Notes: generated by a model not told the origin, from the sequence alone. A DNA stretch of 64,000 nucleotides from Pseudomonadota bacterium (GCA_023386885.1 JAEWIX010000048.1:93649-157648); one strand, 5' to 3'; counted from the stretch's first letter, positions 16,001 to 25,841 are shown. Program-made: numbers and translations.

Positions 16001-17284
16001 GCCCTGTGCCAGTTGCGGCGTCGTCGCGGCACTGCGGCGCAGGAGTCGTGCGCGCTCGGTATTCGGCCAAAGCAGCAGCAGGCCGAGTGCACCTGCGGAG
16101 ATCATGACGATTCCGTTGATGACGAAGCCGTGCAGATAGCCCTGCATGATGTCGCCGCCGGCATGCTGGATGATGCTTCCCATCACCGCCGGTGCGATGA
16201 TGCCTGCGAGCGTATAGAGCGCGCCGTAAATCGCGATCACTGCGCCGCGTTGCGACACCGGGGTGAACTCGCCGAGCATCGGCGGGCACACCACGTAGAT
16301 CGCGCCGCACAGGCCGGAACCGACCACCAGGAAGGCGATGCGCATCGCGGCGCTGTCGGCATAGGGCATCGCCAGCAGGATCAAGCCGCCAATGATCAAG
16401 GGTGTCGCGCCGAGCACGCCGCGCGCGCCGCGTGTCGACATGCCGCGCGCTACCAGCCGCTGCGACAGCCAGCCGGTGAGGATCACGATGCACGCGCCGA
16501 ACACCCACGGCAGCACCGAGATCAGGCCCGCTTGATGCTGGGTAAATCCCAAGCCCTGTACGATAAAGGCGGTGAACCAGGTCAGGCCCAGCGACAGCGC
16601 CCAATAGGCGCCGAAGGTGGCGACACAGCAGCCGATGAAGGTCGGCGAGGTCAGGAGATGCGCATAGGAGAAGCGGGTTTCAGTGGCGGCGTCGGTGGCC
16701 GATGGCACCAGCGGCCCTTCCTTGCCGAGCAGCAGCCACACCGCTGACCACAGCAGGCCGACGATACCGAGCGCGGCGAACGCATGGTGCCACGAGTAGT
16801 TGACGATCAGCCAGTTCAGCGATGGCACGGCGAGAATGACGCCGAAGGCCGAGCCTTGCGACAGCACCGCGGTCGGCAGCGTGCGCTTCTCGTCGGGAAA
16901 CCACTTATAGATCGCGTGCACCGCGACCGAGAACGCCGGGCCTTCGCCGGCACCGAGGATGATGCGGCAGATCATCAGCGTCACGAAACTGCCGGTTCCG
17001 ACAATGGGAAACTGCGCCAGGGCCCAGATCAGCGCCAGTGCCAGCAGCACCCAGCGCGTCGCGACGCGATTGACGATGAAGCCGACGACGATGGCCGAGA
17101 TCGAGAACAGGAAGAAGAACGACGAGCCGAGCAGGCCGAACTGTTCGGCGTCGAGCTTGAGGTCGGTCATGATCGGAACGGCGGCGAGGCCGACCACGAT
17201 TTTGTCGGCGAAGTTGACCACCATGAACAGGAACAACAGGAACGTGATGCGCCACGCTCCTTTCGGAGTCGGTTGTGCCATCAT
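15998..17284 (-). CDS. MFS transporter, anion:cation symporter (ACS)-type
   Basis: 428 residues, about 12 helices. The N-terminus (VNFADKIVVGLAAVPIMTDL) and the GAGEGPAFSVAVHAIYKWFP segment are typical of ACS members that take up organic anions such as sugar acids, phthalate or tartrate. ATG 17284 is chosen because GGGGGAG lies six bases upstream; an in-frame start at 17335 would add 17 residues. No catabolic genes adjoin it, so the substrate is open. Unrelated in subgroup to the convergent MFS gene. Confidence 0.85.
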   Translation of the reverse strand: MMAQPTPKGAWRITFLLFLFMVVNFADKIVVGLAAVPIMTDLKLDAEQFGLLGSSFFFLFSISAIVVGFIVNRVATRWVLLALALIWALAQFPIVGTGSFVTLMICRIILGAGEGPAFSVAVHAIYKWFPDEKRTLPTAVLSQGSAFGVILAVPSLNWLIVNYSWHHAFAALGIVGLLWSAVWLLLGKEGPLVPSATDAATETRFSYAHLLTSPTFIGCCVATFGAYWALSLGLTWFTAFIVQGLGFTQHQAGLISVLPWVFGACIVILTGWLSQRLVARGMSTRGARGVLGATPLIIGGLILLAMPYADSAAMRIAFLVVGSGLCGAIYVVCPPMLGEFTPVSQRGAVIAIYGALYTLAGIIAPAVMGSIIQHAGGDIMQGYLHGFVINGIVMISAGALGLLLLWPNTERARLLRRSAATTPQLAQG

Positions 17285-17500
17285 GTGCGTCTCCCCCGGC
17301 CCCTCTCCGGCTTCTGCCGGTTCGATTGAGGCCATCCGCGATGCTACCTGCTGATTTGGCGTCGTGGCAATCGTCGATTTCGCAGGGCGCGCTCACGAAG
17401 ATTGCGCATCGGCAACGAATCAATGGCGCGGATCGTGATTTGGCATTGCAACACGGCTATGCTTGTTGCTCTCGAACCTGCGAGATCGAATGCTCGTCCG

Positions 17501-18154
17501 ATGTTGAAAGTCGTCAATCTCAGCAAGAGCTATCGCTCGGCGCAAGAGGATGTTCACGTGCTGCGCGGCGTCGACCTTGCTGTCGCGCACGGTGAAAGCG
17601 TCGCGCTCACCGGCGAATCCGGCAGCGGCAAGAGCACGCTGTTGCACCTGATCGCGGGGCTCGACGAGGTCGATGGCGGCGAGGTGTGGGTGGAAGACGC
17701 GCGCGTCACCGGATTGCCGGATGCCGGGCGTGCCGCGCTGCGTCGCACGCGGCTAGGCTTGGTCTTTCAGCAGTTCAATCTGGTGCCGAGCCTGTCCGTT
17801 GCCGATAACCTCGCATTTCAGGCGCGCCTTGCCGGGCGGCACGATCCCGCATGGCAGGCCGAACTCATCGCACGGCTTGGACTCGACGCATTGCTGATGC
17901 GTTATCCGGAACAACTGTCCGGTGGGCAGCAGCAGCGCGTCGCGATCGGCCGTGCACTCGCGGTCAAACCGGCGTTGTTGCTGGCCGACGAGCCGACCGG
18001 CAATCTCGACGAGGCGACCGCCGACGAGGTGGTGCATCTCATTCGCGATCTGGTGGCGCGGTCTGGCTGTGGGTTGTTGATGGTGACGCATTCGGCGCGG
18101 CTCGCGGCGATGCTCGACCGGCAACTGCATCTGAGCAGCGGAAAGCTGACATGA
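17501..18154 (+). CDS. ABC transporter ATP-binding protein, LolD/MacB type
   Basis: 217 residues with Walker A GESGSGKST, Q-loop VFQQFNLVPSL, signature LSGGQQQRVAIGRAL, Walker B LLLADEPTGNLDEAT and a VTHS switch. LolD/MacB/SalX-like sequences work with FtsX-type permeases. ATG 17501 gives the usual N-terminus (MLKVVNLSKSY); the open frame extends 99 bases upstream without a ribosome site. It overlaps the permease gene by ATGA. Together with the next two genes it resembles the Agrobacterium AttE-AttFG-AttH arrangement. Confidence 0.92.
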   Translation: MLKVVNLSKSYRSAQEDVHVLRGVDLAVAHGESVALTGESGSGKSTLLHLIAGLDEVDGGEVWVEDARVTGLPDAGRAALRRTRLGLVFQQFNLVPSLSVADNLAFQARLAGRHDPAWQAELIARLGLDALLMRYPEQLSGGQQQRVAIGRALAVKPALLLADEPTGNLDEATADEVVHLIRDLVARSGCGLLMVTHSARLAAMLDRQLHLSSGKLT

Positions 18155-20616
18155 CACGCGCCGCATGGGTGCTTGCCGTGTTGCTGAGCCACTGGCGGCG
18201 GCATCCGATGCAACTTGCGACCTTGCTGGTGGGGTTGATCGCCGCCACCGCGTTGTGGAGCGGCGTGCAGGCGCTCAATCAGCAGGCGCGCGTCAGCTAC
18301 GATCGCGCCGCCGCAATTTTCGGCGGCGCGCGCACCGCGATGCTGATCGATCCCACGCACGCGACGTTCCCACAAGCGGTGTTTGTCGCAATGCGGCGCG
18401 CCGGTTGGCCGGTGTCGCCAGTGCTGGAGGGCCGCGTGCGGATCGGCGACCGTTCGGTTCGGCTGCTCGGTATCGAGCCGGTGACCATGCCGGCGGAGAC
18501 GGCATCGAGCACCGCGATCGGTCGTGGTGATCTCCATGCGTTCGTCGCGCCGCCGGGACAGACGCTGGTGACGCCGGAGACGTTGGCGGATCTCGAACTT
18601 GCGGAAGGCACGTCGCCGCGCGTCGATGGCGCGATTGAATTGCCGCCGTTGAGGGCGCAACCGCGGCTCGCGCCGGGCGTGCTGATCGTCGATATCGGCG
18701 CGGCGCAGCGCGTGCTCGGCAAGCCGGGGCAGATTTCGCGTTTGCTTGTCGGCAAGACAGCGCGCAGCCAACGCGATCTGCCGGATAATGTAGCGGGCAC
18801 GACGCTGCAATGGGTCGCGCCTGACAGCGAAACCGATCTGGCGCGGTTGACGGACAGCTTTCATCTGAACCTCACTGCGTTCGGCCTGCTCTCGTTTCTG
18901 GTCGGGCTGTTCATCGTCAATTCGGCCATCGGGCTTGCCCTCGAGCAGCGGTTGCCGACCTTGCGGACACTGCGCGCCTGCGGCGTCTCCGCGCGATTGT
19001 TGAACGTCGTGGTGGTGATCGAACTGGTGGCGTTCGCACTGATCGGCGGCCTGGTCGGACTGATCGGCGGCTATGTCATTGCCGCCGCGCTCCTACCCGA
19101 TGTTGCCGCCAGCCTGCGCGGCCTTTACGGTGCGCAACTGCCCGGCGCGCTGTCGCTGCAGCCGCAATGGTGGCTCGCGGGAATCGCGATGAGCGTGGTC
19201 GGCGCGCTGGCCGCTGCCGCCGCGAGCCTCATGCGGATGGCGCGACTGCCGCTGCTTGCCGCCGCACAGCCTTACGCATGGCAACAGGCGCAGCGGCGTT
19301 GGCTGCTGCGTCAGGGCATGCTGGCGCTTGTGATGATGACGGCGGCGATTGGCGTTCTGGTATTCGGAGATTCATTGCTGGCCGGCTTCGCCGTGCTCGC
19401 CGCGCTGCTGCTGGCGGCGGCGCTGGCGCTGCCGGTGCTGCTCGACGTTACGTTGCGGCTCGGCGGCAAAGGCGCGCGCGGCGCGTTGCCGGCGTGGTTC
19501 TGGGCCGACAGTCGCCAGCAACTGCCGGGGCTGTCGCTGGCCTTGATGGCGCTGCTGCTGGCGCTGGCGGTGAATGTCGGCGTCGGCACCATGGTGCAGA
19601 GCTTCAGCACGACTTTCGTGCGTTGGCTCGATGGGCGTCTGGCCGCGGATGTCTATGTCAGCGCCGCAAACGAAACGCAGGCCGCCGAGATCCGGCGCTG
19701 GCTCGCCGCGCGCAGCGATGTCGCTGCTGTGCTGCCCGGCGCACGAACCGACGTGCAGATCGACGGTGCGCCGGTCGAGATCATGGGTCTGCCCGATCAC
19801 GCTACCTATCGCGAGAACTGGCCCTTGTTGCGCTCTGTATCCAGTGGCTGGGATCACCTGCATACGGGCGACGCCGCGTTCATCAGTGAGCAGCTGTCGC
19901 GCCGGCTTCACCTTGATGTGGGTGGCCGCTTGCGAATTCCGACGCCCGGCGGCGAATGGTCGGTGGCGGTGGTTGGCGTCTATGCCGATTACGGCAATCC
20001 CAAGGGCCAACTCGCCGTTAATATCGACGCGCTGCTCCGGCATTTCCCCGATGTGCCGCAGACCCGCTTCGGGCTGCGCGTCGCGCCGGAGCATATCGCG
20101 GGTGTGATTGCGGCGATGCGCGCGGCGTTTCATCTCGATGCGCGGCAACTGGCGGATCAGGCCACGGTCAAAACGGAATCGAAGCGCATCTTCAATCGCA
20201 CCTTCGCGGTCACCGCCGCGCTCAACACCTTTACGCTCGGCGTCGCGGGCATCGCGCTGCTCACCAGTCTTCTGACGTTGAGCGGATCGCGCCTGCCGCA
20301 ACTGGCGCCGCTGTGGGCCGTCGGCATCACGCGCGAGAGGCTGGCCGCGATCGAACTTCTGAAGACCATGGCGGTGGCGTTGGTCACCGCGCTGCTGGCG
20401 CTGCCGCTCGGTCTCTTGGTGGCGTGGTGCCTGATCGCGGTGGTCAACGTCAAAGCGTTCGGCTGGCGATTGCCATTCCAGGTGTTTCCGATGCAGTTGC
20501 TGGAATTGCTCGGCGTCGCCATGGTGGCGGCATTGCTCGCGACCTTGCTGCCGATCCTCAAGCTGGCGCGGATGCAACCCGCGACACTGATCAAGATATT
20601 TGCCAATGAGCGCTGA
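18151..20616 (+). CDS. FtsX-domain ABC transporter permease, 821 residues
   Basis: Architecture: one N-terminal membrane helix (about residues 20-40), a periplasmic domain, three helices (about 240-360, including TLRTLRACGVSARLLNVVVVI, the FtsX coupling segment), a further helix block near 385-480, a second periplasmic domain, and three C-terminal helices. This duplicated FtsX/MacB-like layout belongs to ABC transporters that extrude or extract lipids or peptides rather than import. Start ATG 18151 overlaps the ATPase stop. The third gene's start lies inside its 3' end. Confidence 0.9.
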   Translation: MTRAAWVLAVLLSHWRRHPMQLATLLVGLIAATALWSGVQALNQQARVSYDRAAAIFGGARTAMLIDPTHATFPQAVFVAMRRAGWPVSPVLEGRVRIGDRSVRLLGIEPVTMPAETASSTAIGRGDLHAFVAPPGQTLVTPETLADLELAEGTSPRVDGAIELPPLRAQPRLAPGVLIVDIGAAQRVLGKPGQISRLLVGKTARSQRDLPDNVAGTTLQWVAPDSETDLARLTDSFHLNLTAFGLLSFLVGLFIVNSAIGLALEQRLPTLRTLRACGVSARLLNVVVVIELVAFALIGGLVGLIGGYVIAAALLPDVAASLRGLYGAQLPGALSLQPQWWLAGIAMSVVGALAAAAASLMRMARLPLLAAAQPYAWQQAQRRWLLRQGMLALVMMTAAIGVLVFGDSLLAGFAVLAALLLAAALALPVLLDVTLRLGGKGARGALPAWFWADSRQQLPGLSLALMALLLALAVNVGVGTMVQSFSTTFVRWLDGRLAADVYVSAANETQAAEIRRWLAARSDVAAVLPGARTDVQIDGAPVEIMGLPDHATYRENWPLLRSVSSGWDHLHTGDAAFISEQLSRRLHLDVGGRLRIPTPGGEWSVAVVGVYADYGNPKGQLAVNIDALLRHFPDVPQTRFGLRVAPEHIAGVIAAMRAAFHLDARQLADQATVKTESKRIFNRTFAVTAALNTFTLGVAGIALLTSLLTLSGSRLPQLAPLWAVGITRERLAAIELLKTMAVALVTALLALPLGLLVAWCLIAVVNVKAFGWRLPFQVFPMQLLELLGVAMVAALLATLLPILKLARMQPATLIKIFANER

Positions 20617-21694
20617 TCGCGAAATATCACGTCGCAGTTTTGCCGCCGGCCTTGCGTGGCTGGGCCTCGGCGTCGGGCGCGCGCGGGCGCAGGGCTTTGC
20701 CGGATTGGGCGGCGAGGCGGCGGGCTTCGCACCGGTGGTGCCGGGGCGGAAGTTCGTGTTTCCCGACGATTTCGGTGCGCATCCGGAGTTCCGCATCGAG
20801 TGGTGGTACGTCACCGCCAACCTGCGCGATGCCAGCGGCGCGGCTTACGGCGCGCAGTGGACGCTGTTCCGGCAGGCGATGGCGCCGGGCCCGCAGCGCG
20901 AGGGCTGGGCCAACCAGCAGGTCTGGATGGGCCATGCCGCAGTGACCAGCGCGACCGCGCATCGCTTCAGCGAGATGTTTGCGCGCGGCGGCGTCGGGCA
21001 GGCGGGTGTCGAGGCCGCGCCGTTCGAGGCGTGGATCGATGCGTGGCGGATGTCGGCGCTATCGTCGTGGTCGAACGAAACCATTGCACCGTTGCAATTG
21101 GATGCAGCGAGCATCGACTTCGAATATGCGTTGCGGCTCGATGCCGACCGGCCGCTGGTGTTGCAGGGCGATCATGGCTACAGCCGCAAGTCTGAACGCG
21201 GTCAGGCGTCGTATTACTACAGCCAGCCCTATTTCACCGCGACCGGCAGCATCAAGATCGGCGGGCAATCCATCGCGGTGTCGGGGCCGGCTTGGCTCGA
21301 TCGCGAATGGTCGAGCCAGCCGCTGGCGGCGGACCAGACCGGATGGGACTGGTTCTCGCTGCATCTCGATGGCGGCGACAAGGTGATGCTGTTTCGGCTG
21401 CGGCAGAAGGACGGCGGGCACTACTTCGCCGGCAACTGGATCGGGCGCGACGGCCAGTCAGTTCCGTTGCCGTCGGAGGCGATCGCGATGACGCCGCTGG
21501 CCTTCACCGATATTGGCGAGCGGCGCTTGCCGACGCAATGGCGTGTTGCGGTCCCATCGCGAGGCCTTGCCGTCGACTGTGCCCCGCTCAATGCGCGAAG
21601 CTGGATGGGCACGAGCTTTCCCTATTGGGAAGGCCCCATCACCTTTCGCGGCAGCCATGGCGGTGTCGGCTATCTGGAAATGACGGGGTATTGA
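20606..21694 (+). CDS. Lipocalin-like (AttH/CrtC-type) protein with Tat signal
   Basis: 362 residues. N-terminal ISRRSFAAGLAWLGLG is a twin-arginine signal, cleavage near ARAQG. The body begins PDDFGAHPEFRIEWWYVTANL, the hallmark of the AttH/CrtC lipocalin-like family, and contains WLDREWSSQ and WDWFSLHLDGG. Such proteins are exported and usually sit beside an ABC exporter; in Agrobacterium attH is next to attEFG. The gene starts within the permease gene (11-base overlap). A role in handling a hydrophobic molecule delivered by the exporter is inference. Confidence 0.88.
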   Translation: MSADREISRRSFAAGLAWLGLGVGRARAQGFAGLGGEAAGFAPVVPGRKFVFPDDFGAHPEFRIEWWYVTANLRDASGAAYGAQWTLFRQAMAPGPQREGWANQQVWMGHAAVTSATAHRFSEMFARGGVGQAGVEAAPFEAWIDAWRMSALSSWSNETIAPLQLDAASIDFEYALRLDADRPLVLQGDHGYSRKSERGQASYYYSQPYFTATGSIKIGGQSIAVSGPAWLDREWSSQPLAADQTGWDWFSLHLDGGDKVMLFRLRQKDGGHYFAGNWIGRDGQSVPLPSEAIAMTPLAFTDIGERRLPTQWRVAVPSRGLAVDCAPLNARSWMGTSFPYWEGPITFRGSHGGVGYLEMTGY

Positions 21695-21713
21695 TACAGC
21701 CCCGATCAACGCG

Positions 21714-21744
21714 AAGGGCGCGATCCGGTGAGGGTCGCGCCCTT
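21714..21744. terminator. Hairpin between convergent genes
   Basis: Arms AAGGGCGCGA (21714-21723) and TCGCGCCCTT (21735-21744), perfect 10-base stem with an 11-base loop, between the AttH-like gene (+) and the binding protein gene (-). The T-run is short, so it may be a bidirectional terminator of modest strength. Confidence 0.7.
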
Positions 21745-21776
21745 GCGTCTACATCACCCGCAGGGGTGAAGCGTGC

Positions 21777-22988
21777 TTACTTCGTGAACGGACAGCCGCT
21801 GTCCTTCGCGGAGGGATAGGCAGTGTCGCCGGGGACGGTCGCCAACAGCTTGTAGTAGTCCCAATCGCGCTTGCTCTCCGACGGCTTCTTGACCTCGAAC
21901 AGATAGAGGTCGGACACCATGCGGCCATTGGCGAGCACCTTGCCCTTCGACGTGAAAGCGTCGTCGACCGGCAGTTCCTTCAGCTTCTTCACCACCGCAT
22001 CGCTATCCTTGGTGCCGGCGGCCTTCACCGCCTTCAGATAGGACAACGTTGCCGAATAGGTGCCGGCCTGGATCATGCTCGGCATGCGGCCGGTGCGCTT
22101 GAAGAAACGTTCGCCGAAAGCGCGGGTCTTGTCGTTGAGGTCCCAGTAGAAGCTTTCGGTCAGCACGGTGCCTTGCGCGGCCTTCAGGCCAAGGCCATGC
22201 ACTTCGGACGCCGTCAAGAGAAGCGCCGCGAGCTTCTGGCCGCCGGCGACGATTCCGAACTCCGACGCCTGCTTGATCGAGTTGATGGTGTCCGCGCCGG
22301 CATTGGCGAGACCCACCACCTTGGCCTTCGAGCTTTGCGCCTGCAGCAGGAAGGAGGAGTAGTCGGAGGTGTTGAGCGGGGTTCGCACCGCGCCGAGCAC
22401 CTTGCCGCCCGAAGCCTTCACGATTTCGCTGGTGTCCTTCTCCAGCGCGTGACCGAAGGCGTAGTCCACCGTGAGGAAGAACCAGCTGTCGCCGCCGGCT
22501 TTCACCATCGCGCCGCCGGTGCCGACCGCGAGCGCGTGGGTGTCGAACGCCCAATGGAAGCCGTAAGGCGAGCAGGATGCGCCGGTGATCGCCGAGGAGG
22601 CAGCACCGACGACGATGTCGATCTTCTTCTTCTCCTTGGTGACTTCCTGCACCGCGAGCGCGACCGACGATGTCGTCAGTTCGGTGATCATGTCGACACC
22701 TTCGGTGTCATACCATTTACGCGCAATACTGACCGCGAGATCGGGCTTGTTCTGGTGGTCGGCCGCGACGATCTCGATCTTGTGGCCCAGCACTTCACCG
22801 CCGAAATCCTCGATGGCCATCTTGGCGGCCTCGATCGAGGTCTTCCCGCCGTAGTCGGCATAAACGCCGGACTGATCGTTCAGAATGCCGATCTTGACGC
22901 CTTGCGCCAGCGCCGGCACGGCGGCGAGCAGACTGCATGTTGCAACCGCCGCCGACAAAACTCCCAATTTCCTGATTCCAGGTGCCAT
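21777..22988 (-). CDS. ABC transporter substrate-binding protein, branched-chain amino acid (LivJ/HAAT) type
   Basis: 403 residues; the start at 22988 is supported by GGGAGG six bases upstream. A signal peptide ends near ALAQ, then VKIGILNDQSGVYADYGG, typical of type I periplasmic Leu/Ile/Val-binding proteins. Inner motifs: EIVAADHQNKPDLA and TSSVALAVQEVTKEKKK. It is closely related to the gene at 48565-49770. No permease or ATPase of the Liv type is nearby, so it is an orphan; ligands in this family include amino acids, amides, urea and aromatic acids. Confidence 0.9.
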   Translation of the reverse strand: MAPGIRKLGVLSAAVATCSLLAAVPALAQGVKIGILNDQSGVYADYGGKTSIEAAKMAIEDFGGEVLGHKIEIVAADHQNKPDLAVSIARKWYDTEGVDMITELTTSSVALAVQEVTKEKKKIDIVVGAASSAITGASCSPYGFHWAFDTHALAVGTGGAMVKAGGDSWFFLTVDYAFGHALEKDTSEIVKASGGKVLGAVRTPLNTSDYSSFLLQAQSSKAKVVGLANAGADTINSIKQASEFGIVAGGQKLAALLLTASEVHGLGLKAAQGTVLTESFYWDLNDKTRAFGERFFKRTGRMPSMIQAGTYSATLSYLKAVKAAGTKDSDAVVKKLKELPVDDAFTSKGKVLANGRMVSDLYLFEVKKPSESKRDWDYYKLLATVPGDTAYPSAKDSGCPFTK

Positions 22989-23220
22989 CTGTTGCCTCCC
23001 AGCAAGTTTGTTCCGGTGCATCTATCGATGGAAGCTGCGCCGTTCTGCGGAGCTTCCTCATCATCTCGGCTTTAACAAACCGCGCCAAATGAGTCACGGT
23101 CGCCGGTCTTCGACCTTCGACTCGGCTGCGCACACCCGATGCGCAAATTTGCAGTAAGCGATGTGTCGTGTTGTGCGTCGCTCCGGAGTTCGTTGCAGCG
23201 CAACGAAAACCATCGGCCGA

Positions 23221-24417
23221 TCAGCTCTTTTCCGCGCGGGAAACAGGCTTGCCGAACAGGCGGCGCACCGGATTGGCGAATTGCGGGTGCTGACGCACCT
23301 GGTAGGCCAGCCGGTCTCGCGCAACGAAGGGGAGACCCCGCAGGGTCAGTGCCGAGGTCAGGTCGTACAGTGGGACGTGGCAGGCGCCAAGGCGTCGCTT
23401 GTAATCGTATTCGCCGACCGAGAAATCGAATTCGCGGACGCCCTGTGCATGAAGCGCGGCCATCGTCTGGTCGATGAGAAGGATGCCAGGCGAGTATTTC
23501 AGCCAGCGTTCGCTTCCCATGCTGCTGCGGATCAAGGTCCAGCGTCGCCCGCTGCGCACGCCGAGCGATCCGGCAACGATCTCGTCGCCGACACTCAGTA
23601 CCGTTATCGTCGCATAGCCGGAGCCGACGCCTTCGCTGACCAGATCGCGATAGAAGGCGGCGTTGGCGCCGTCGTTCAGCACGAACCTCTGGCGCAGCTC
23701 GCTCATCCGCGTTTCCTGCTGTCGTGCAACCACGTCCAGAGCGCGCAGCGCTTCATCGCGATCGGTGACGAGGCGAAAAGCGGCGGAGGGCTCGCTGGCA
23801 AAGGCGCGCCATTTCCGACGGAGCTGTGAGCGTTCGTTGCGCCCGCGTGCGAAGCGGTGCGCTTCGAAGTCGTCGCCGCAAGTCACGAGATTGCTATTGA
23901 GCGAGGAGCGTCGCACGGCTCGCAACGACGCCAGCGGATTGCTGGTGCCGTCGATGGTGCGCGGCATCTTGCGGAATCGGATCACGTCGACGCCGCCGGG
24001 TGCGCGTCGCAGGGCCTTGCGCAGCGCCGGCCAGATCGCCTGGTTGATCGCCGGATCGCGCGCGAGCGCGGCAAGCAGCGGAGCATTGTTGTCGGTCAGG
24101 TCGAGGTCGGCGAATTCAACGATGCGAACGCCGCGCCGCCGATGACGGATCAGGGGCAGCATTGCAATTTGCCCGCCGCTGCCGGCATCGGAGATCAAAG
24201 CGACCAGCGGTTCGACCGACGTCTCCGCGAAGGCGGAATACCAGCTTGCAAGCCAACGTGGATGCTGGAACGGAGCGTGATGCCTTCCCGGGCCGGACCA
24301 GTCCCACTCGGCCGCGGCTTGTCGCCAATCAGAGAACAGTTTGACCGCGACGCATGTTGCGCGAGCAGCTCGATGCTCGAGCGATCCGATTTTTGCCGGG
24401 ACAGCCAAATCCACCAT
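23221..24417 (-). CDS. CelD/BcsL-like GNAT acyltransferase, tandem copy 2
   Basis: 398 residues. The C-terminal half has the Acetyltransf_6 (CelD/FemAB-like) pattern: AAFYRDLVSEG, GDEIVAGSLGVRSG, SPGILLIDQTMAALHAQG and the hallmark FDFSVGEYDYKRRLG. Such proteins attach acyl groups to sugars in polysaccharide synthesis; HfsK of the Caulobacter holdfast is of this type. It is a clear duplicate of the next gene on the same strand (well over half of residues identical by eye). ATG 24417 is the first start. Substrate unknown. Confidence 0.82.
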   Translation of the reverse strand: MVDLAVPAKIGSLEHRAARATCVAVKLFSDWRQAAAEWDWSGPGRHHAPFQHPRWLASWYSAFAETSVEPLVALISDAGSGGQIAMLPLIRHRRRGVRIVEFADLDLTDNNAPLLAALARDPAINQAIWPALRKALRRAPGGVDVIRFRKMPRTIDGTSNPLASLRAVRRSSLNSNLVTCGDDFEAHRFARGRNERSQLRRKWRAFASEPSAAFRLVTDRDEALRALDVVARQQETRMSELRQRFVLNDGANAAFYRDLVSEGVGSGYATITVLSVGDEIVAGSLGVRSGRRWTLIRSSMGSERWLKYSPGILLIDQTMAALHAQGVREFDFSVGEYDYKRRLGACHVPLYDLTSALTLRGLPFVARDRLAYQVRQHPQFANPVRRLFGKPVSRAEKS

Positions 24418-24636
24418 GTCGTTGCATCAACTCTGGTTGGGTGACGGTCGTGAAAGACGCCAGATGCGCTCTCGAGCCGGCACGAAACTTCAGAAGCTAC
24501 CGTATGAGTACAGTCGCAAGCCGTGATGTGTTCGATAGCAAGGGTAGATTGCGTGGAATGCCAGCATAAGCTGCGACAATGTCGCAGTGCGCTTTTTGTT
24601 GACGTGAGGTTAACAGCGCGAACTGCGGCGCGCCGA

Positions 24637-25830
24637 TCAAGTGTGCGTTTCTTCGTGACGCACGGGCTTGCCCAGCAGGCGGCGTATGCGAGCGGCGAGC
24701 TGCGGATACCGGCGTAGCCGGAATGCCGCGGCGTCACGCAGCGCGAACGGCAGGCCGCGCCAGGTCAGCGCCGACGTGAGGTCGGCGAGCGAAACATGCG
24801 CTGGCCCGAACCGCCGCTTGTAGGCATAGTTGCCGACGCTGAAATCGAACTCTCGCACGCCATCCTGATGCAGCGCCGCCATGGTGCGTTCGATGATGAG
24901 CCGGCCCGGCGAGCAATTCGACCAGCGCGCACCGCCATTGCTGATGCGGATCATGGTGTAGCGCCGGCCGCAGCGGATACCGAGAAGCGCGGCCACGATC
25001 TCCTCACCGACGGTGAGCGTCGCGATCGCCACATAACCGCGTTCGATGCCATCGCGCACCAGATTGCGATAGAATGCGGCGTAAACTTCGTCATTGAGCA
25101 CGAAGTTGCGACCGAGGTCGTGCATGCGCGCATCCTGCTGCCGCTCGATGGTGACGAGAACGCGCAGTGCGTCATCGCGCCCGGTAACCATCTGGAACGC
25201 GGCTCCGGGGTTTCGCATGAACACGCGCCAGCTTCGCTCCAGTTCCTTGCGGAATGTCCGCTCCCGCGCGAAGCGATGCGCTTCGAAATCGTCACCGACG
25301 GCGAGCAGGTTGCCGTTCAATGAACAGGTCCGCGCCGCGGCGAGCGTCGCCAGCGGATTGGCCGTGCCGTCGATGGTCAGCGGCATCTTGCGCAGCCGGA
25401 TCAGGTCGGCACCGCCAAGTGAGCGCCGCAGCGCCTTGCGTAGCGCTTTCCACATTGGCTTCGCGAAAGCGGGATCGCGCGCGGCCTTCGTCAGCAGCGG
25501 TGCGTTGTAATCGGTCAGGTCGAGATCTGCGAATTCGACAGTGCGAATGCCATGTTCGCGTCGCCGGATCAAAGGCAGCAGTGCGAGGCGTTCGCCGGTC
25601 GCGGCGTCGGAGACGATCGCGATCAGCGGCTCGATATCGGTATGGGCAAAAGCGCCGTACCAGTTGCGCAGCCAGTTTTGATCCTGAAACGAGGCATCCT
25701 CGCCGGTGGGGCGCGACCAGTCCCAACGGGTTGCCGTTTCGGTCCAGTCTTGCAGGATGTCGATGGCGAACCGCGCCCGGCGCGCACTGGTTCGCGCCGA
25801 TCCTGGATTATCGGTGATAACAACGGCCAC
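24637..25830 (-). CDS. CelD/BcsL-like GNAT acyltransferase, tandem copy 1
   Basis: 397 residues with the same layout as the neighbouring copy: VEFADLDLTDYNAPLL near residue 100, AAFYRNLVRDG, GEEIVAALLGIRCG and FDFSVGNYAYKRRFG. Start is GTG 25830, 11 bases past the cupin gene's stop, suggesting an operon in the order cupin, copy 1, copy 2. A 219-base spacer without a gene separates it from copy 2, so copy 2 may have its own promoter. Presumed cytoplasmic N- or O-acylation of a sugar precursor. Confidence 0.82.
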   Translation of the reverse strand: MAVVITDNPGSARTSARRARFAIDILQDWTETATRWDWSRPTGEDASFQDQNWLRNWYGAFAHTDIEPLIAIVSDAATGERLALLPLIRRREHGIRTVEFADLDLTDYNAPLLTKAARDPAFAKPMWKALRKALRRSLGGADLIRLRKMPLTIDGTANPLATLAAARTCSLNGNLLAVGDDFEAHRFARERTFRKELERSWRVFMRNPGAAFQMVTGRDDALRVLVTIERQQDARMHDLGRNFVLNDEVYAAFYRNLVRDGIERGYVAIATLTVGEEIVAALLGIRCGRRYTMIRISNGGARWSNCSPGRLIIERTMAALHQDGVREFDFSVGNYAYKRRFGPAHVSLADLTSALTWRGLPFALRDAAAFRLRRYPQLAARIRRLLGKPVRHEETHT

Positions 25831-25841
25831 GCTACGCCTCG

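Noticed and set aside
18165..18530. Additional open frames inside the FtsX-type permease gene
   Set aside because: Out-of-frame shadows; the permease frame shows continuous membrane-domain structure.
23060..23100. Sigma-54-like TGGCGCGGTTTGT upstream of the binding-protein gene
   Set aside because: The spacing between the -24 GG and -12 element is two bases short.
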